A stretch of DNA of 64,000 bases from WJKG01 sp964627305 (lineage in GTDB: Bacteria; Zixibacteria; MSB-5A5; GN15; FEB-12). Within the stretch, counting starts at the first letter, position 1. Each line of letters starts with the position of its first letter. The DNA is taken from positions 1 through 64,000 of the forward strand of contig CAZVHP010000006.1 of assembly GCA_964627305.1 (NCBI GenBank). Reading direction: 5' to 3'. This document shows positions 8,893-18,302 of the stretch, in pieces. The notes under the pieces were generated by a model. It did not search any database, was not told where the DNA came from, and was given only the letters and a program-made list of their open reading frames with translations. Both the position numbers and the translations under genes were made by a program.

Positions 8893-11325
8893 TCAAAGTC
8901 TGGCTTGCTTCAGGAAGCTCCGCAGATTGACGCCTTTGTTCTGCACCCCCAGCTTGCGACGGATAGTCTCACGATGCTTGTTCACCGTCAAGGGCGACAG
9001 GCCCAGCGCGCCGGCGATCTCTTTCGTTGACAGACCGTCACGAATCAACCGGCACACCTCAACCTCCCGTTGCGTGAGACCAGCCAGTCTGTCATCAGCC
9101 GGTTCCGGCGGCGATTTGGTAACCTGCTCAATCATCGTTGCCAGCGCACCAAGGCGATCCTGAAGCGCCTCTGGAACATGTCGCTTCAGATCCATTAGCA
9201 CCGGCAGCAGCGCTGAGCGTATTCGCTCACCCACAGCCATTGAGACCGACTCTTTCTCCGCGGCAAACCGGCACAGGACCTCCGACAGCGCAATCTGCTT
9301 GCTCTCAAGTTGTCTCATGGCGGCCTTCAGGTCTTCCTCCGCCTGTTTCCTGCGCGAGATATCTCTTGTAACACAGACGATCCAAGGCGACTCAGCACTA
9401 CCATCATCGCGTACGCAACAGGCTGTTGACTCCACCCATACATAGTCTCCCCGGAAGTGCTTCATGCGGAACTCGATACGGCGTTTCCCTGCACTGGTCA
9501 GTACGGCGTCCTGAGCATCGCTGACGCGCAGTCGATCCTCTGGGTGGATCAAATCATACGGGTTACGACCCAGCAACGCCTCCGGGCTGAGGCCGAGAAT
9601 GGCGAGCGATGCGAAAGATGCGAACTCGAAGACCCCATCGCAGTTGTGCAGCGAGATCATTTCGCGGGCATTCTCAGCCAGAAGGCGGTAGCGCTGCTCG
9701 CATGATTCGATCGCTTCAACAGCGCTGACCTGGCTGCTGACATCGCGAGCCACCAGAGCCATTCGTGCCCCCCTCGATCGCCCGGAATCCACGGGAGTCA
9801 GTCGCCACTCGAAACACCGACCCTTCCATCGGCAGGAGAACGAAACCGAAGTACTCTGGCGCCAACAGGTCGCAATCGGCCCCCGGAGAAGCTGCCACAG
9901 GTCTGCAGGAACGATGCGCGCAACATCCTCTCCTGACACTTTGTCAGCCGTAGTACCGCAGATAAAGGCCATAGCCTGATCCATGATGAGTATCCGACCA
10001 TCGGAGTCCAGCAGCATTGAATGCCCTGAACACATCTCTTCCAGACACCGCGCAAGACACTCGCGATCGCAGCTATCCACTTCAGCCACGGGCTCTTGTG
10101 TCACATCCTCGCCGGTCACCTCGATCTGGCCGCACCCGGATCGAGTGATGTTGACTCTCAATCTTGCGGGCTCGCGATCAGAGTGTCGAAAGTCATACCA
10201 ATCCTGATACTCCTCGCCCTTTCCCGTATGCACGCAGTCATACATCTTCCGCAGCAATTGAGGACAATGCGGCAGGACTTCATCGACCGCCCGGCCGACG
10301 AATCGACTCAGCGCTGACACACTAAGCGCATCGGCCTGCTCATTGCAGACAATCAGAACGAGCATACCGTCCTTCAACTCCCAGCGACTCCAGGCGATGC
10401 CCGATTGCCGGCGCGCCTCCCGCTTCCCGCTCTCTCGCACGCGCATGATGTCAGCGCCAATCCTGCCACCAAGACTCATCAGCAAATCAAGCTGTCCCTC
10501 AAAATAGCGGGGATGATAGCGATTGGCTAACAGCAGCGAGCCCAGCACGTTAGTGCCGTGCATGATCGGGACCGCGACAAACGCTCTCGCTTCAGGCGCC
10601 ATGTGCTCGCCGCGAGGCAATCCCTCTGAGTGCAAATCGACGATGATCGGTTCACCACGGTCAATGCTCTCGGCCACCCGAGAACCGGCCCCAACTCGAC
10701 GCAGGAATCTTGGGCACGATGTGCCCCCGGACTGCGCACAACTGATCACCTGATTCGCCTGCAAGTCCAGTTGCAGTTGAATACCGCAGCATGTTGTACC
10801 GTCAAGAACCCTCAGCTCGGCCGGAATCACCTGCAGCAATCGATCGACACTGGCACACTCCGCCAGGGCAGTATTGAGCCGACGCCCAATGGCGGCAATC
10901 CCTGCACCCATTCTGCGTGCCGTGATATCTCTGGATACTCCGAGCATCTGGATGTCGCCAGCTCCCCCAGCTCCATCCGGCGGCTGATAGACCGTACCCT
11001 CAACCCACCGCTGGTCGCCATGAGCATCGACGATGCGGAATTCCACCGAGACAACTTCGCCATTGCCTGCCGCGCTATCCAGGGCCTGAGCAACTCGCGG
11101 CAGATCATCAGGATGAACAACATCCGTTGCTCGCAAACCGATCGCCTGCTCCGGCTCATAGCCAAGAACACGTTCACAGGATGGTGAGACAAATGCAACT
11201 GCATGGGACGACGATATGCCATGGAAAACAAGATCCGGTATGGTCGGCACATCCCTATGCGATTCTGCTCGCTTGTTGCTGTCTGAGGTATCGTCGCTTC
11301 CCGAATGGGAAGGGGAATCCTTCAC
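8893..11325 (-). CDS. multi-PAS/GAF sensor protein with LuxR-type DNA-binding domain
   Basis: 810 residues, no signal peptide or membrane helix. Order: PAS with PAC (about 28-140, ends MLGVSRDITARR), GAF (about 145-300, VAVPIMHGTNVLGSLLLANR), two less clear PAS-like segments (about 305-545), a typical PAS/PAC (about 548-665, WIVCVTRDISRRKQ), a coiled linker, then a LuxR HTH (about 747-805: LTQREVEVCRLIRDGLSTKE, LSPLTVNKHRETIRRKLGVQ). This is a cytosolic one-component regulator sensing a small ligand or redox state and binding DNA directly. There is no kinase domain. It stands alone; targets are unknown. Confidence 0.85.
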   Translation of the reverse strand: MKDSPSHSGSDDTSDSNKRAESHRDVPTIPDLVFHGISSSHAVAFVSPSCERVLGYEPEQAIGLRATDVVHPDDLPRVAQALDSAAGNGEVVSVEFRIVDAHGDQRWVEGTVYQPPDGAGGAGDIQMLGVSRDITARRMGAGIAAIGRRLNTALAECASVDRLLQVIPAELRVLDGTTCCGIQLQLDLQANQVISCAQSGGTSCPRFLRRVGAGSRVAESIDRGEPIIVDLHSEGLPRGEHMAPEARAFVAVPIMHGTNVLGSLLLANRYHPRYFEGQLDLLMSLGGRIGADIMRVRESGKREARRQSGIAWSRWELKDGMLVLIVCNEQADALSVSALSRFVGRAVDEVLPHCPQLLRKMYDCVHTGKGEEYQDWYDFRHSDREPARLRVNITRSGCGQIEVTGEDVTQEPVAEVDSCDRECLARCLEEMCSGHSMLLDSDGRILIMDQAMAFICGTTADKVSGEDVARIVPADLWQLLRGPIATCWRQSTSVSFSCRWKGRCFEWRLTPVDSGRSRGARMALVARDVSSQVSAVEAIESCEQRYRLLAENAREMISLHNCDGVFEFASFASLAILGLSPEALLGRNPYDLIHPEDRLRVSDAQDAVLTSAGKRRIEFRMKHFRGDYVWVESTACCVRDDGSAESPWIVCVTRDISRRKQAEEDLKAAMRQLESKQIALSEVLCRFAAEKESVSMAVGERIRSALLPVLMDLKRHVPEALQDRLGALATMIEQVTKSPPEPADDRLAGLTQREVEVCRLIRDGLSTKEIAGALGLSPLTVNKHRETIRRKLGVQNKGVNLRSFLKQARL

Positions 11326-11514
11326 GGCGTTTCTCCGGTCATGTTCAAGCCCTGTTGCGCCTCGAACAACGCCCTGTGTAGGTCAGAGCATCATCCGCCT
11401 CGGTCTGGTTTCCTCCCCATACAAATCTATACGCTGGCCCCAAACAAATCTCTCAGCGCCCGAACCCCTCAAGTCCTGCTGGTCGCGCACATGTCACTGA
11501 GTCGACCAATCCAC

Positions 11515-12477
11515 TCAGCCACCATCAGTCTGATAAACCTCCATCAACTGCCGGCCAATCCGCATCATGTCTTTGCGCAAAGACTCCGGCTCCATTACCT
11601 CGGCCTGTGGCCCAAACCCAAGTATCCAGCGCTGAATCTCCTCGATGCCCCGGACCGTGACCTCATAGCGAATCGTGTCACCATCAAGCGGGGTTATCGT
11701 CTCATCGGGATGATGCGACGACGAACTCACGACCCTGGCTGCGGCACCAGAGAAGTGCGCCACAACCTTGACGGTCTCACCGCTGTATACTTCCCAGCTA
11801 CCCGCAAAGTAGCTCTCCGGGCTGACGCCTGTCCGCGGCTTGAACCCCTCCGCAAGCACCCGAAGTGACTCCATCCGATCGATTCGGAAAGTCCGAAAAT
11901 CCTGTCTCATCCGACAGTAAGCAACAAAGTAGAACGCACGGGCACGAAACACAACGAAATACGGTTCGAGTACCCGCGTCGACATACCCGTCTCAATAGC
12001 GTTGTACTTCACCTCGATGGCTCGGTACTCTTGAATAGCCCTCTCCAGATCAGCAAAAAACCGCGCAGCTCGGTTCAGATCAACAGTCGACATCCACGAG
12101 ACATGAGTAGCCGGCGGATGAAGTTTCTTCTCCGTTTTGACAGAATCTGACAAACCCGCCTCCACCTTAGCCATCACTCGATCCGCAAGCTCCCCATACT
12201 TACCTGTCATTCGTAATGGCGATGATTCTAAAGCCATCTTAAGAAACTGGTACTCATCCTGTCCGAAGTTTAACGGCGGCAGGAAACAATCAGAGGCCAG
12301 CTTGTACCCCCTGTCATAGTAGATCGGAATATTGGCCTGTGACAGAGCCAGAATATCACGATAGATTGACCGCTCGGTTACCCCGCACTCCTCAGCGAGA
12401 GCTGCGGCGTTCAGGTTGCGACGCGACCTGAGCAGATTCAGGATGTACAGCAGACGGTCGTATTTCGGCATTCCCAT
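11515..12477 (-). CDS. WYL-domain transcriptional regulator
   Basis: 320 residues from the ATG at 12477, chosen because AGGAGG lies nine bases upstream; the open frame extends further but without such a site. The N-terminal HTH_11 domain (YDRLLYILNLLRSRRNLNAA; CGVTERSIYRDILALSQANI) is followed by a WYL domain near 165-250 (YFVVFRARAFYFVAYCRMRQ, then DFRTFRIDRMESL) and a WCX-type C-terminal extension (EIQRWILGFGPQAEVMEPES). WYL proteins are ligand-responsive regulators. It is divergent from the envelope operon starting at 12708, whose 230-base promoter region carries two copies of TGATCCATARTG, suggesting control of that operon. Confidence 0.88.
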   Translation of the reverse strand: MGMPKYDRLLYILNLLRSRRNLNAAALAEECGVTERSIYRDILALSQANIPIYYDRGYKLASDCFLPPLNFGQDEYQFLKMALESSPLRMTGKYGELADRVMAKVEAGLSDSVKTEKKLHPPATHVSWMSTVDLNRAARFFADLERAIQEYRAIEVKYNAIETGMSTRVLEPYFVVFRARAFYFVAYCRMRQDFRTFRIDRMESLRVLAEGFKPRTGVSPESYFAGSWEVYSGETVKVVAHFSGAAARVVSSSSHHPDETITPLDGDTIRYEVTVRGIEEIQRWILGFGPQAEVMEPESLRKDMMRIGRQLMEVYQTDGG

Positions 12478-12536
12478 GAGGTTTCGCCTCCTCAACCCAA
12501 TATAGGCAATCGGGCCGGCCACGGCAATATGGGAAC

Positions 12537-12670
12537 TGATCCATAGTGTGGATGATCCTCTGACGATGCCAGCCCCGAGGAAGCACCCGCCAGAACCCAT
12601 AAGACCTTGTCCCCCCGGACTTTACCACGTCCGCAGAACCCCGGCACCGCCTTTGCAATGATCCATAATG
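12537..12670. repeat. direct repeats TGATCCATARTG in divergent promoter region
   Basis: TGATCCATAGTG at 12537-12548 and TGATCCATAATG at 12659-12670 match at 11 of 12 positions. Both lie in the gap between the WYL regulator and the envelope operon. Candidate operator sites; not tested. Confidence 0.4.
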
Positions 12671-12707
12671 AAACGATACCGGAACACTCAAAGACCTGGG
12701 GGAAGAT

Positions 12708-14765
12708 ATGGCCAGAAGGCGTGCCCGCAGACGCCCCGACGAAAGACCCAACTTCTGGGAATCGCTGGTATTCAAGTGGGGTACCAAGCTCTTTCTGGGC
12801 GTCCTGATAGTCGTAGTGCTTCTGACGGTGGTTCAGTGCTCACTGGAGTCTCCGAAGGCACCCAGTTGGGATACTCAGCTGACCGTTCCACTGACCAGCC
12901 ATCAGTACAACATGGCCGAAATCCTGGAGCGAATCAACCAAGATGGCCTGACCATGGACTCTGCCGGCGTTGTCAGTTACAGCATCTCCGAACAGCTGGA
13001 CACTGTCTTCGTAGACACGGCAGATCTGTCAACACCCGACCTGTCCTACTCGATCCAGAAACAACTCGACGATGTCAACATCGTCCTGGACCCGCTGGGA
13101 CCGATAACCGTCTCCGCAACCGCGGCGCTCAACCTGGGCACCGGCTATCCCGGTGATCAGACTTCTGTCAGTGCCGTCGGTTTCACGGTGGTCACTGAGA
13201 TGCCGGCGATCGCGGAGTGCGATTCCGTAACGGTCGCAACCGGGAGCGCCAGAACCATCGTGTACAACAATCTCGGCCTGGACCTCGACCAGGTCCGCCT
13301 GCGTATATACGATCGCAACAAGCAGGATACCGTTGGATGGGGCACCGTGGTCGGCGGAATCCCGGCTGGCGTGACGGATTCTGTGATCATCCCGCTGAAC
13401 GGACGCACCTTCACCAGTGCCCTGAATCTCGTCGTTATCGCTCATACGCCGGGCGGAGTCATGAACAGTATCTCGACCCGGTTCATCCGCACCAGTATGG
13501 CTTTCGATACCCTGGGTGCCTCCATGGCCGCAGCGCAAATCGATCCGGACACCCTGGAATTTTCACAGCAGATCGAGCTTGACGAATCCGGGGTGATCGA
13601 CACCGCGGTGCTTGCCTCCGGCGCGCTGTCCGTTACGCTCGCCAACCAGACCGCAATGGGCGCAACCGTAGTCGTGGAATTTCCCGACTTCGCCGGGCCA
13701 TCGGGTATGCTTCGAATCGATCGGGACATCGCCGCCAACAACCAGACGGACATCAGTCTCGACCTCTCGCAGTACCGCTTGATTCCGCTCGATCGTGTTG
13801 CACCTCAGCTTCTGGCCATCAACTGCGTCGCGTATCTGGATGGCTCCGATGGCCAGAGAATCGTTGTGATGCCCCAGGACGGCTTCTCTGTGTCGGCGCA
13901 ACTGACCGGGCTTCAATTTGAGTCGGTCACCGGTTCTTTCGAGGACAGCCGGGCCAGCTTCGATGATATCCGCACCTCGATCGACTTGCCGACCGGTTTC
14001 GACCAGATAGAACTGACTGCCGCTACCCTGACACTTGAAATCGAAAACGGCATTGACCTGCCCGGATCGCTGGATATCAGCCTGAGCGGTAACAACAACA
14101 AGCAACTCTCTCTCACCGGTGATATTGATGCCCGTGGCACCCAGCTAATCTCTTCGATCAGCACGATAGTGAACACCGACGTTGCCGACTTCCTCTCCCC
14201 GATCCCTACTGAATTCGAAGTCTCCGGTGCCGTTACCCTCGGCGGCGAAGGCGTTCGAGGCACTCTCCGAGCCGGTGACTTTATCGTCGCCAAAGTCTCT
14301 TTCACCTCGCCGATGGAATTCGTCCTGAACGAATCCACAGTTGCAACTGACCCCGAGCGCACCGAAATCGACCAAAGCGATATAGACAAGATCACCGACC
14401 ATGTCAACGAGCTGCGACTCACCTATAACATCGCCAACGCCCTCCCGGTCGGAGCCGGCGTGCGGTTGCTGATCGATCCGGATTCGACCCATCTGACGCC
14501 CGACTCAGCGGACCTGATCATCGAACTGGCGGAAGTGCCAGCCGGTCCGGTGACCGGGGGACTTGTCACCGGCACCAGTCAAACTGGCGAGCGTCAGGTC
14601 GTGCTGAGCAATGCCGATGTCCGCATCCTTGAAAACCCGGAGCTGTTCATCGCGACCGAACTGACCCTGATGGCCTCCGATGGTACCGTTCGCGTCACCG
14701 GTGACAACTACATCCACATAACCGCCTGGATCGAAGTAGACTACTTCTTCGACGGCGAATTCTAA
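12708..14765 (+). CDS. membrane-anchored beta-rich envelope protein (possible lipoprotein), unknown family
   Basis: 685 residues. A basic N-terminus (MARRRARRRPDER) precedes a hydrophobic helix (about 25-43) ending in VVQC, so Cys44 could be a lipobox, although Q before C is unusual; a plain N-terminal anchor is the alternative. The remainder is repetitive beta-type sequence with many Asp/Thr/Ser-rich strands and no cysteines of note, as in large periplasmic or surface-exposed lipoproteins of FCB bacteria. GGGGGAAG precedes the ATG. It is nine to fifteen bases from the next gene, so likely operonic with the barrel and the M6 protease. No function is assigned. Confidence 0.7.
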   Translation: MARRRARRRPDERPNFWESLVFKWGTKLFLGVLIVVVLLTVVQCSLESPKAPSWDTQLTVPLTSHQYNMAEILERINQDGLTMDSAGVVSYSISEQLDTVFVDTADLSTPDLSYSIQKQLDDVNIVLDPLGPITVSATAALNLGTGYPGDQTSVSAVGFTVVTEMPAIAECDSVTVATGSARTIVYNNLGLDLDQVRLRIYDRNKQDTVGWGTVVGGIPAGVTDSVIIPLNGRTFTSALNLVVIAHTPGGVMNSISTRFIRTSMAFDTLGASMAAAQIDPDTLEFSQQIELDESGVIDTAVLASGALSVTLANQTAMGATVVVEFPDFAGPSGMLRIDRDIAANNQTDISLDLSQYRLIPLDRVAPQLLAINCVAYLDGSDGQRIVVMPQDGFSVSAQLTGLQFESVTGSFEDSRASFDDIRTSIDLPTGFDQIELTAATLTLEIENGIDLPGSLDISLSGNNNKQLSLTGDIDARGTQLISSISTIVNTDVADFLSPIPTEFEVSGAVTLGGEGVRGTLRAGDFIVAKVSFTSPMEFVLNESTVATDPERTEIDQSDIDKITDHVNELRLTYNIANALPVGAGVRLLIDPDSTHLTPDSADLIIELAEVPAGPVTGGLVTGTSQTGERQVVLSNADVRILENPELFIATELTLMASDGTVRVTGDNYIHITAWIEVDYFFDGEF

Positions 14766-14780
14766 GCCTGGGGGATGATC

Positions 14781-16079
14781 ATGATTACGACTCATAACCA
14801 CCATACACGCGGCCGGTTTGTGCGCCGCCGAGGCTGGCGGATTGCCGTTGCCGTTGTTGCGGCGATCTGCTGCCTGACCCTCACCACATCCGCCCTGGCC
14901 GATGCTCTGGCCTCTGCCCGTGGAGTCGCCATGGGCGGGTCTATCAGCAGCCTTGCAACCGGTGTCGATGCCGCCCGATGCAACCCCGCCCTGCTCGGCC
15001 TTGTGGCCCATCAGGAGCGAGGTGTGGAGTTATTCGGGCTGGCCGCGGACATTCACAACAACGCCCTGACACTCAATGACTACAATACCTATAACGGCAC
15101 TTATCTGACCACCCAGGACAAGGCAGACATCCTGGCCAGGATTCCCACGGAAGGACTCAAGGCGGCCATGAATGTCGATGCTTCTGCCCTGTCAATTGCC
15201 CTCGGCTCGGCTGTCTTGGCAGTGGAGGGGGTCGCCAATGCCGACCTGAATGTTAGCCGCGCCATCATCGAACTGATGTTAAATGGAAACGCAATCGGGG
15301 ATACCATCAATCTCGATGGTTCCTGTGCCAACGCTGTCGGCTACATGGCCTTCGGCCTGTCCTACGGTCGTCCCGTATACACGCTCGGCACACGTCAAGT
15401 TGCGGTCGGCGCGACCGTCAAGTATATCCGGGGGCTCGGTGTTGAGCAAATGGTGGAACACTCCGGCAGTCTGTCCACCAACACCACCGGGTTTGCCGGT
15501 GCCGGCAGCTTCATCGTGCAGACTTCAACCGGCGGTAGCGGCTATACCGTTGATCTCGGCGCCGCCGTCAAACTCAGCCGAACCTACACAGCCGGTGTGA
15601 GCTTCAAGAACTTCCTGAGTCACATCAGCTGGAGCAAGCAGTGCGAGGAGCACGGCTACCTCTTCAGTTTCGATAACGCCACCGTTGACAACTGGGATGA
15701 GGACGAGGTCGTCAGCGAGGACTACACCATCGATCTGGACGGCTTCACCAGCAATCTGCCCTCAGTGATGAACATCGGTTTTGCGAAGACCGGCGGACGC
15801 CTGCTGTGGTCACTCGCCTGGGAACAGGGCTTCCGTCGTGCCGCCGGTTCATCTACCACACCCCGTCTGTCTGCGGGCATCGAGTGGCCGCTTCTGTCGA
15901 TTCTCCCGCTGCGCACAGGCTTCTCGACTGGCGGCAACAATCAGACGGCATTTGCTCTCGGAGCCGGGTTGCGCTTAGGCAGCCTCCATATCGACATCGC
16001 TACCATTACCGGCGCATCCTTGTCCCCCTCCTCTGCCAAGGGGACCAACCTGGCCCTGTCAACCGGGCTGTACTTCTAA
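14781..16079 (+). CDS. outer-membrane beta-barrel protein, PorQ/DUF5723-like
   Basis: 432 residues from the ATG at 14781, which has GGGGG at a proper distance; the earlier ATG at 14775 abuts that site. The signal peptide is long and basic (RRRGWRIAVAVVAAICCLTL, cleavage after TTSALA). The mature start (ALASARGVAMGGSISSLATG, then ARCNPALLGL) is the conserved N-terminal plug region of FadL/PorV/PorQ-like barrels, followed by alternating strands and a terminal phenylalanine (GLYF) typical of outer-membrane proteins. In FCB bacteria such barrels carry or anchor proteins exported with type-A-like C-terminal signals; the next gene encodes one. The DUF5723 match is by pattern. Confidence 0.75.
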   Translation: MITTHNHHTRGRFVRRRGWRIAVAVVAAICCLTLTTSALADALASARGVAMGGSISSLATGVDAARCNPALLGLVAHQERGVELFGLAADIHNNALTLNDYNTYNGTYLTTQDKADILARIPTEGLKAAMNVDASALSIALGSAVLAVEGVANADLNVSRAIIELMLNGNAIGDTINLDGSCANAVGYMAFGLSYGRPVYTLGTRQVAVGATVKYIRGLGVEQMVEHSGSLSTNTTGFAGAGSFIVQTSTGGSGYTVDLGAAVKLSRTYTAGVSFKNFLSHISWSKQCEEHGYLFSFDNATVDNWDEDEVVSEDYTIDLDGFTSNLPSVMNIGFAKTGGRLLWSLAWEQGFRRAAGSSTTPRLSAGIEWPLLSILPLRTGFSTGGNNQTAFALGAGLRLGSLHIDIATITGASLSPSSAKGTNLALSTGLYF

Positions 16080-16091
16080 GGCGGTGACACG

Positions 16092-17846
16092 ATGACAAGA
16101 CTCCTCAAGTACATACTCAGCAACCGCCCGGTCCGTTTCCGAGTTGGCTGGCTATTTCTCTGGATGGTCTGCCTTGTGGCCTCCGGCCAGGCCATGCCGC
16201 CTCATCCGGAGGTGATCCAGCAGACCGGCGTGGGCAAGGTCAACCCGCCATACTACATGCTTCACGCACAGCAGGCTCGCGCACAGGGACTCAACGGCGG
16301 AGTGGCACCTGGGGAGAACCTCTCCCCCGCCCTCGCTCCGACAGGTGCAGCCAGCGCAAGCGGCAACACCCGTCTGCTGGCGATTCTGGTCGACTTCTCC
16401 GACAAGGTGGCACAGATGCAACCGGAATTCTTCGATTCATTGCTGTTTGACACTGTCGGAAGAACCGTGCACACCTATTTCGAAGAGGTGTCGTACGGAA
16501 CCATGAACATCATACCCGGCCTTAAGCCCTCGGAAATCGGCTGGGTCCGGGCGCCTAACCCGTATAGCTTCTATGTCGATGGTCGTAACGGGATCGGCGA
16601 ATATCCGCGCAACACGAAGAAGCTGGTCGAGGACCTGCTCGCGGCCATTGACGTTCACGTGGACTTCTCTGTCTATGACAATAACGGCGACGGTTCTGTT
16701 GATGGTCTGGTTATCATTCACGCCGGACGCGGAGCTGAGCGCTCCGGAAGCAGTGATGATATCTGGTCTCACCAGTGGTATATCACCCCTCAGGAACGCG
16801 ACGGGGTCAGCATCTCGAAATACAGCATTCAGCCGGAATACATCAGTTACCCCGGTGATGGCACAATTGGCGTTTTCTGCCACGAACTGGGACACCTGCT
16901 GCTGGGATTGCCAGACCTCTACGACACTGATTACACCTCTCGCGGCGTCGGTGACTGGTGTCTCATGTCATTCGGAGCCTGGCTTGGTCCGTTCGGCAAG
17001 GGAGAAAGCCCCGCCCATCTCAATGCCTGGTGCAAGGCTCAGGCGGGGTTTGTCACCCCGGCTGTTATCGACTCCTCGTACACCCAGTTCGCCATCACAC
17101 AAGTCCAGACCAGCGGCGAGGTCCTCAAACTTGCCATGCAGGGCACATCAACACAGGAGTACTTCCTCGTTGAGAACCGCCAGCGGATCGGGTTCGACAG
17201 GTACCTTCCCGGCGATGGCCTGTTGATCTGGCACATCGACGAGTCCAAAACCGTCAACACCCAGGAGTGGCGACCGGGCAGCGACCCCGTCTTCCATGCC
17301 CTGTGCGCCCTGGAACAGGCTGACGGAGACTATGACCTTGAGAGAAATCTTAACTCAGGCGATGGCTGGGATCCCTACCCCGGCATCAGAGGCGCCACCG
17401 CCTTCTATGAACTGACTGATCCCAGCTCGAACTCGTATCTGAATGGACCTTCGGGAGTGTCGATCTTCAACATATCCGCCTCGGGAGAGGTAATGCAGGC
17501 AGATATCTCAGCGAGTCTCGTGACGGGCGAAGACACCTCAGGTTCGGGCAGCAGCGATGGTCTGCCGAAGACGATCGCCCTGTCGCAGAACTACCCTAAC
17601 CCGTTCAATCCCAGCACCACGATTACCTACACCCTCTCAAGGGAGTCCGATATCACCTTGAGCATCTTCGACATCACCGGCCGACGCGTCATCACGCTGG
17701 TTGATGGCACTGTTTCCGAAGGACAACACACGGCGCAATGGGAAGGAACCGACATCCACGGCAAACCCGTCGCCAGCGGAATCTACTTCTATCGGGTGGA
17801 GTCTGGTGAGCAAACACAGGTGAAGAAGATGATGCTGATGAAGTAG
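16092..17846 (+). CDS. secreted M6-family (immune inhibitor A-like) metalloprotease with FlgD-Ig sorting domain
   Basis: 584 residues. Signal anchor near 20-34 (FLWMVCLVASGQA). The zinc motif HELGH is at 264-268 within GVFCHELGHLLLGLPDLYD; a DNNGDGSVD Ca-binding-like loop is at 196-204. The catalytic part matches peptidase M6. The C-terminus (about 494-584) is a FlgD-Ig/type-A-like sorting domain: IALSQNYPNPFNPSTTITYT, SGIYFYRVESG and VKKMMLMK at the end. It hydrolyses proteins outside the cell or at the surface. Third gene of the envelope operon, 12 bases after the barrel gene, and followed by a strong terminator. Confidence 0.92.
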   Translation: MTRLLKYILSNRPVRFRVGWLFLWMVCLVASGQAMPPHPEVIQQTGVGKVNPPYYMLHAQQARAQGLNGGVAPGENLSPALAPTGAASASGNTRLLAILVDFSDKVAQMQPEFFDSLLFDTVGRTVHTYFEEVSYGTMNIIPGLKPSEIGWVRAPNPYSFYVDGRNGIGEYPRNTKKLVEDLLAAIDVHVDFSVYDNNGDGSVDGLVIIHAGRGAERSGSSDDIWSHQWYITPQERDGVSISKYSIQPEYISYPGDGTIGVFCHELGHLLLGLPDLYDTDYTSRGVGDWCLMSFGAWLGPFGKGESPAHLNAWCKAQAGFVTPAVIDSSYTQFAITQVQTSGEVLKLAMQGTSTQEYFLVENRQRIGFDRYLPGDGLLIWHIDESKTVNTQEWRPGSDPVFHALCALEQADGDYDLERNLNSGDGWDPYPGIRGATAFYELTDPSSNSYLNGPSGVSIFNISASGEVMQADISASLVTGEDTSGSGSSDGLPKTIALSQNYPNPFNPSTTITYTLSRESDITLSIFDITGRRVITLVDGTVSEGQHTAQWEGTDIHGKPVASGIYFYRVESGEQTQVKKMMLMK

Positions 17847-17908
17847 CACCACCAGGAAAAGCCCCCCAGGACACGGTGCGCCAGCACGGGCGCACTCACG
17901 GTCCAATA

Positions 17909-17944
17909 GAAAGCCCCCGGCCAGTTTCTGAACCGGGGGCTTTC
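17909..17944. terminator. bidirectional Rho-independent terminator
   Basis: GAAAGCCCCCGG and CCGGGGGCTTTC form a perfect 12-bp stem with a 12-base loop. T-rich tails occur on both sides (TTTCTC on plus; CTTTCTATT on minus). It ends the envelope operon and the convergent zinc-ribbon gene. Confidence 0.9.
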
Positions 17945-18163
17945 TCAGTCCGGATAGTTGACCTCGACAGGTGATTCCTCGTCGATAGTCCTCCCATTCC
18001 GTTGCATCTTCTTGAACTGCGTATGGCAAGTCTTACAGCGTCTGGGATCATCGTGATACCCACGCGCCGCAAAATATTCCTGTGCCGCCGCAGTGAACAC
18101 GAACTCCTCTCCGCAGTCGACGCAGATAAGGATCCTCGTGCTGAAACCGTTACTGTTGTCCAT
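17945..18163 (-). CDS. small zinc-ribbon protein
   Basis: 72 residues. CVDCGEEFVF and RRCKTC give two CxxC knuckles separated by about 26 residues with AAQEYFAARGYHDDP between them; this matches the probable zinc-ribbon family PF13451. The start at 18163 is preceded by AGAGGGGG; longer in-frame starts lack a ribosome-binding site. Function is unknown, probably nucleic-acid or protein binding. It is convergent with the M6 protease and shares the bidirectional terminator. Confidence 0.85.
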   Translation of the reverse strand: MDNSNGFSTRILICVDCGEEFVFTAAAQEYFAARGYHDDPRRCKTCHTQFKKMQRNGRTIDEESPVEVNYPD

Positions 18164-18302
18164 TTTTCCCCCTCTCTTGGAATTGGACATCCTTGTCACC
18201 AGACAGACCGGTAACGGTAAGGCTTCACATGTACGCACCAGTATAGGCCGACAGGTTCACAAGTGTCAACTTAAAAACGGACAGAAATGGACCAGAAAGT
18301 AC

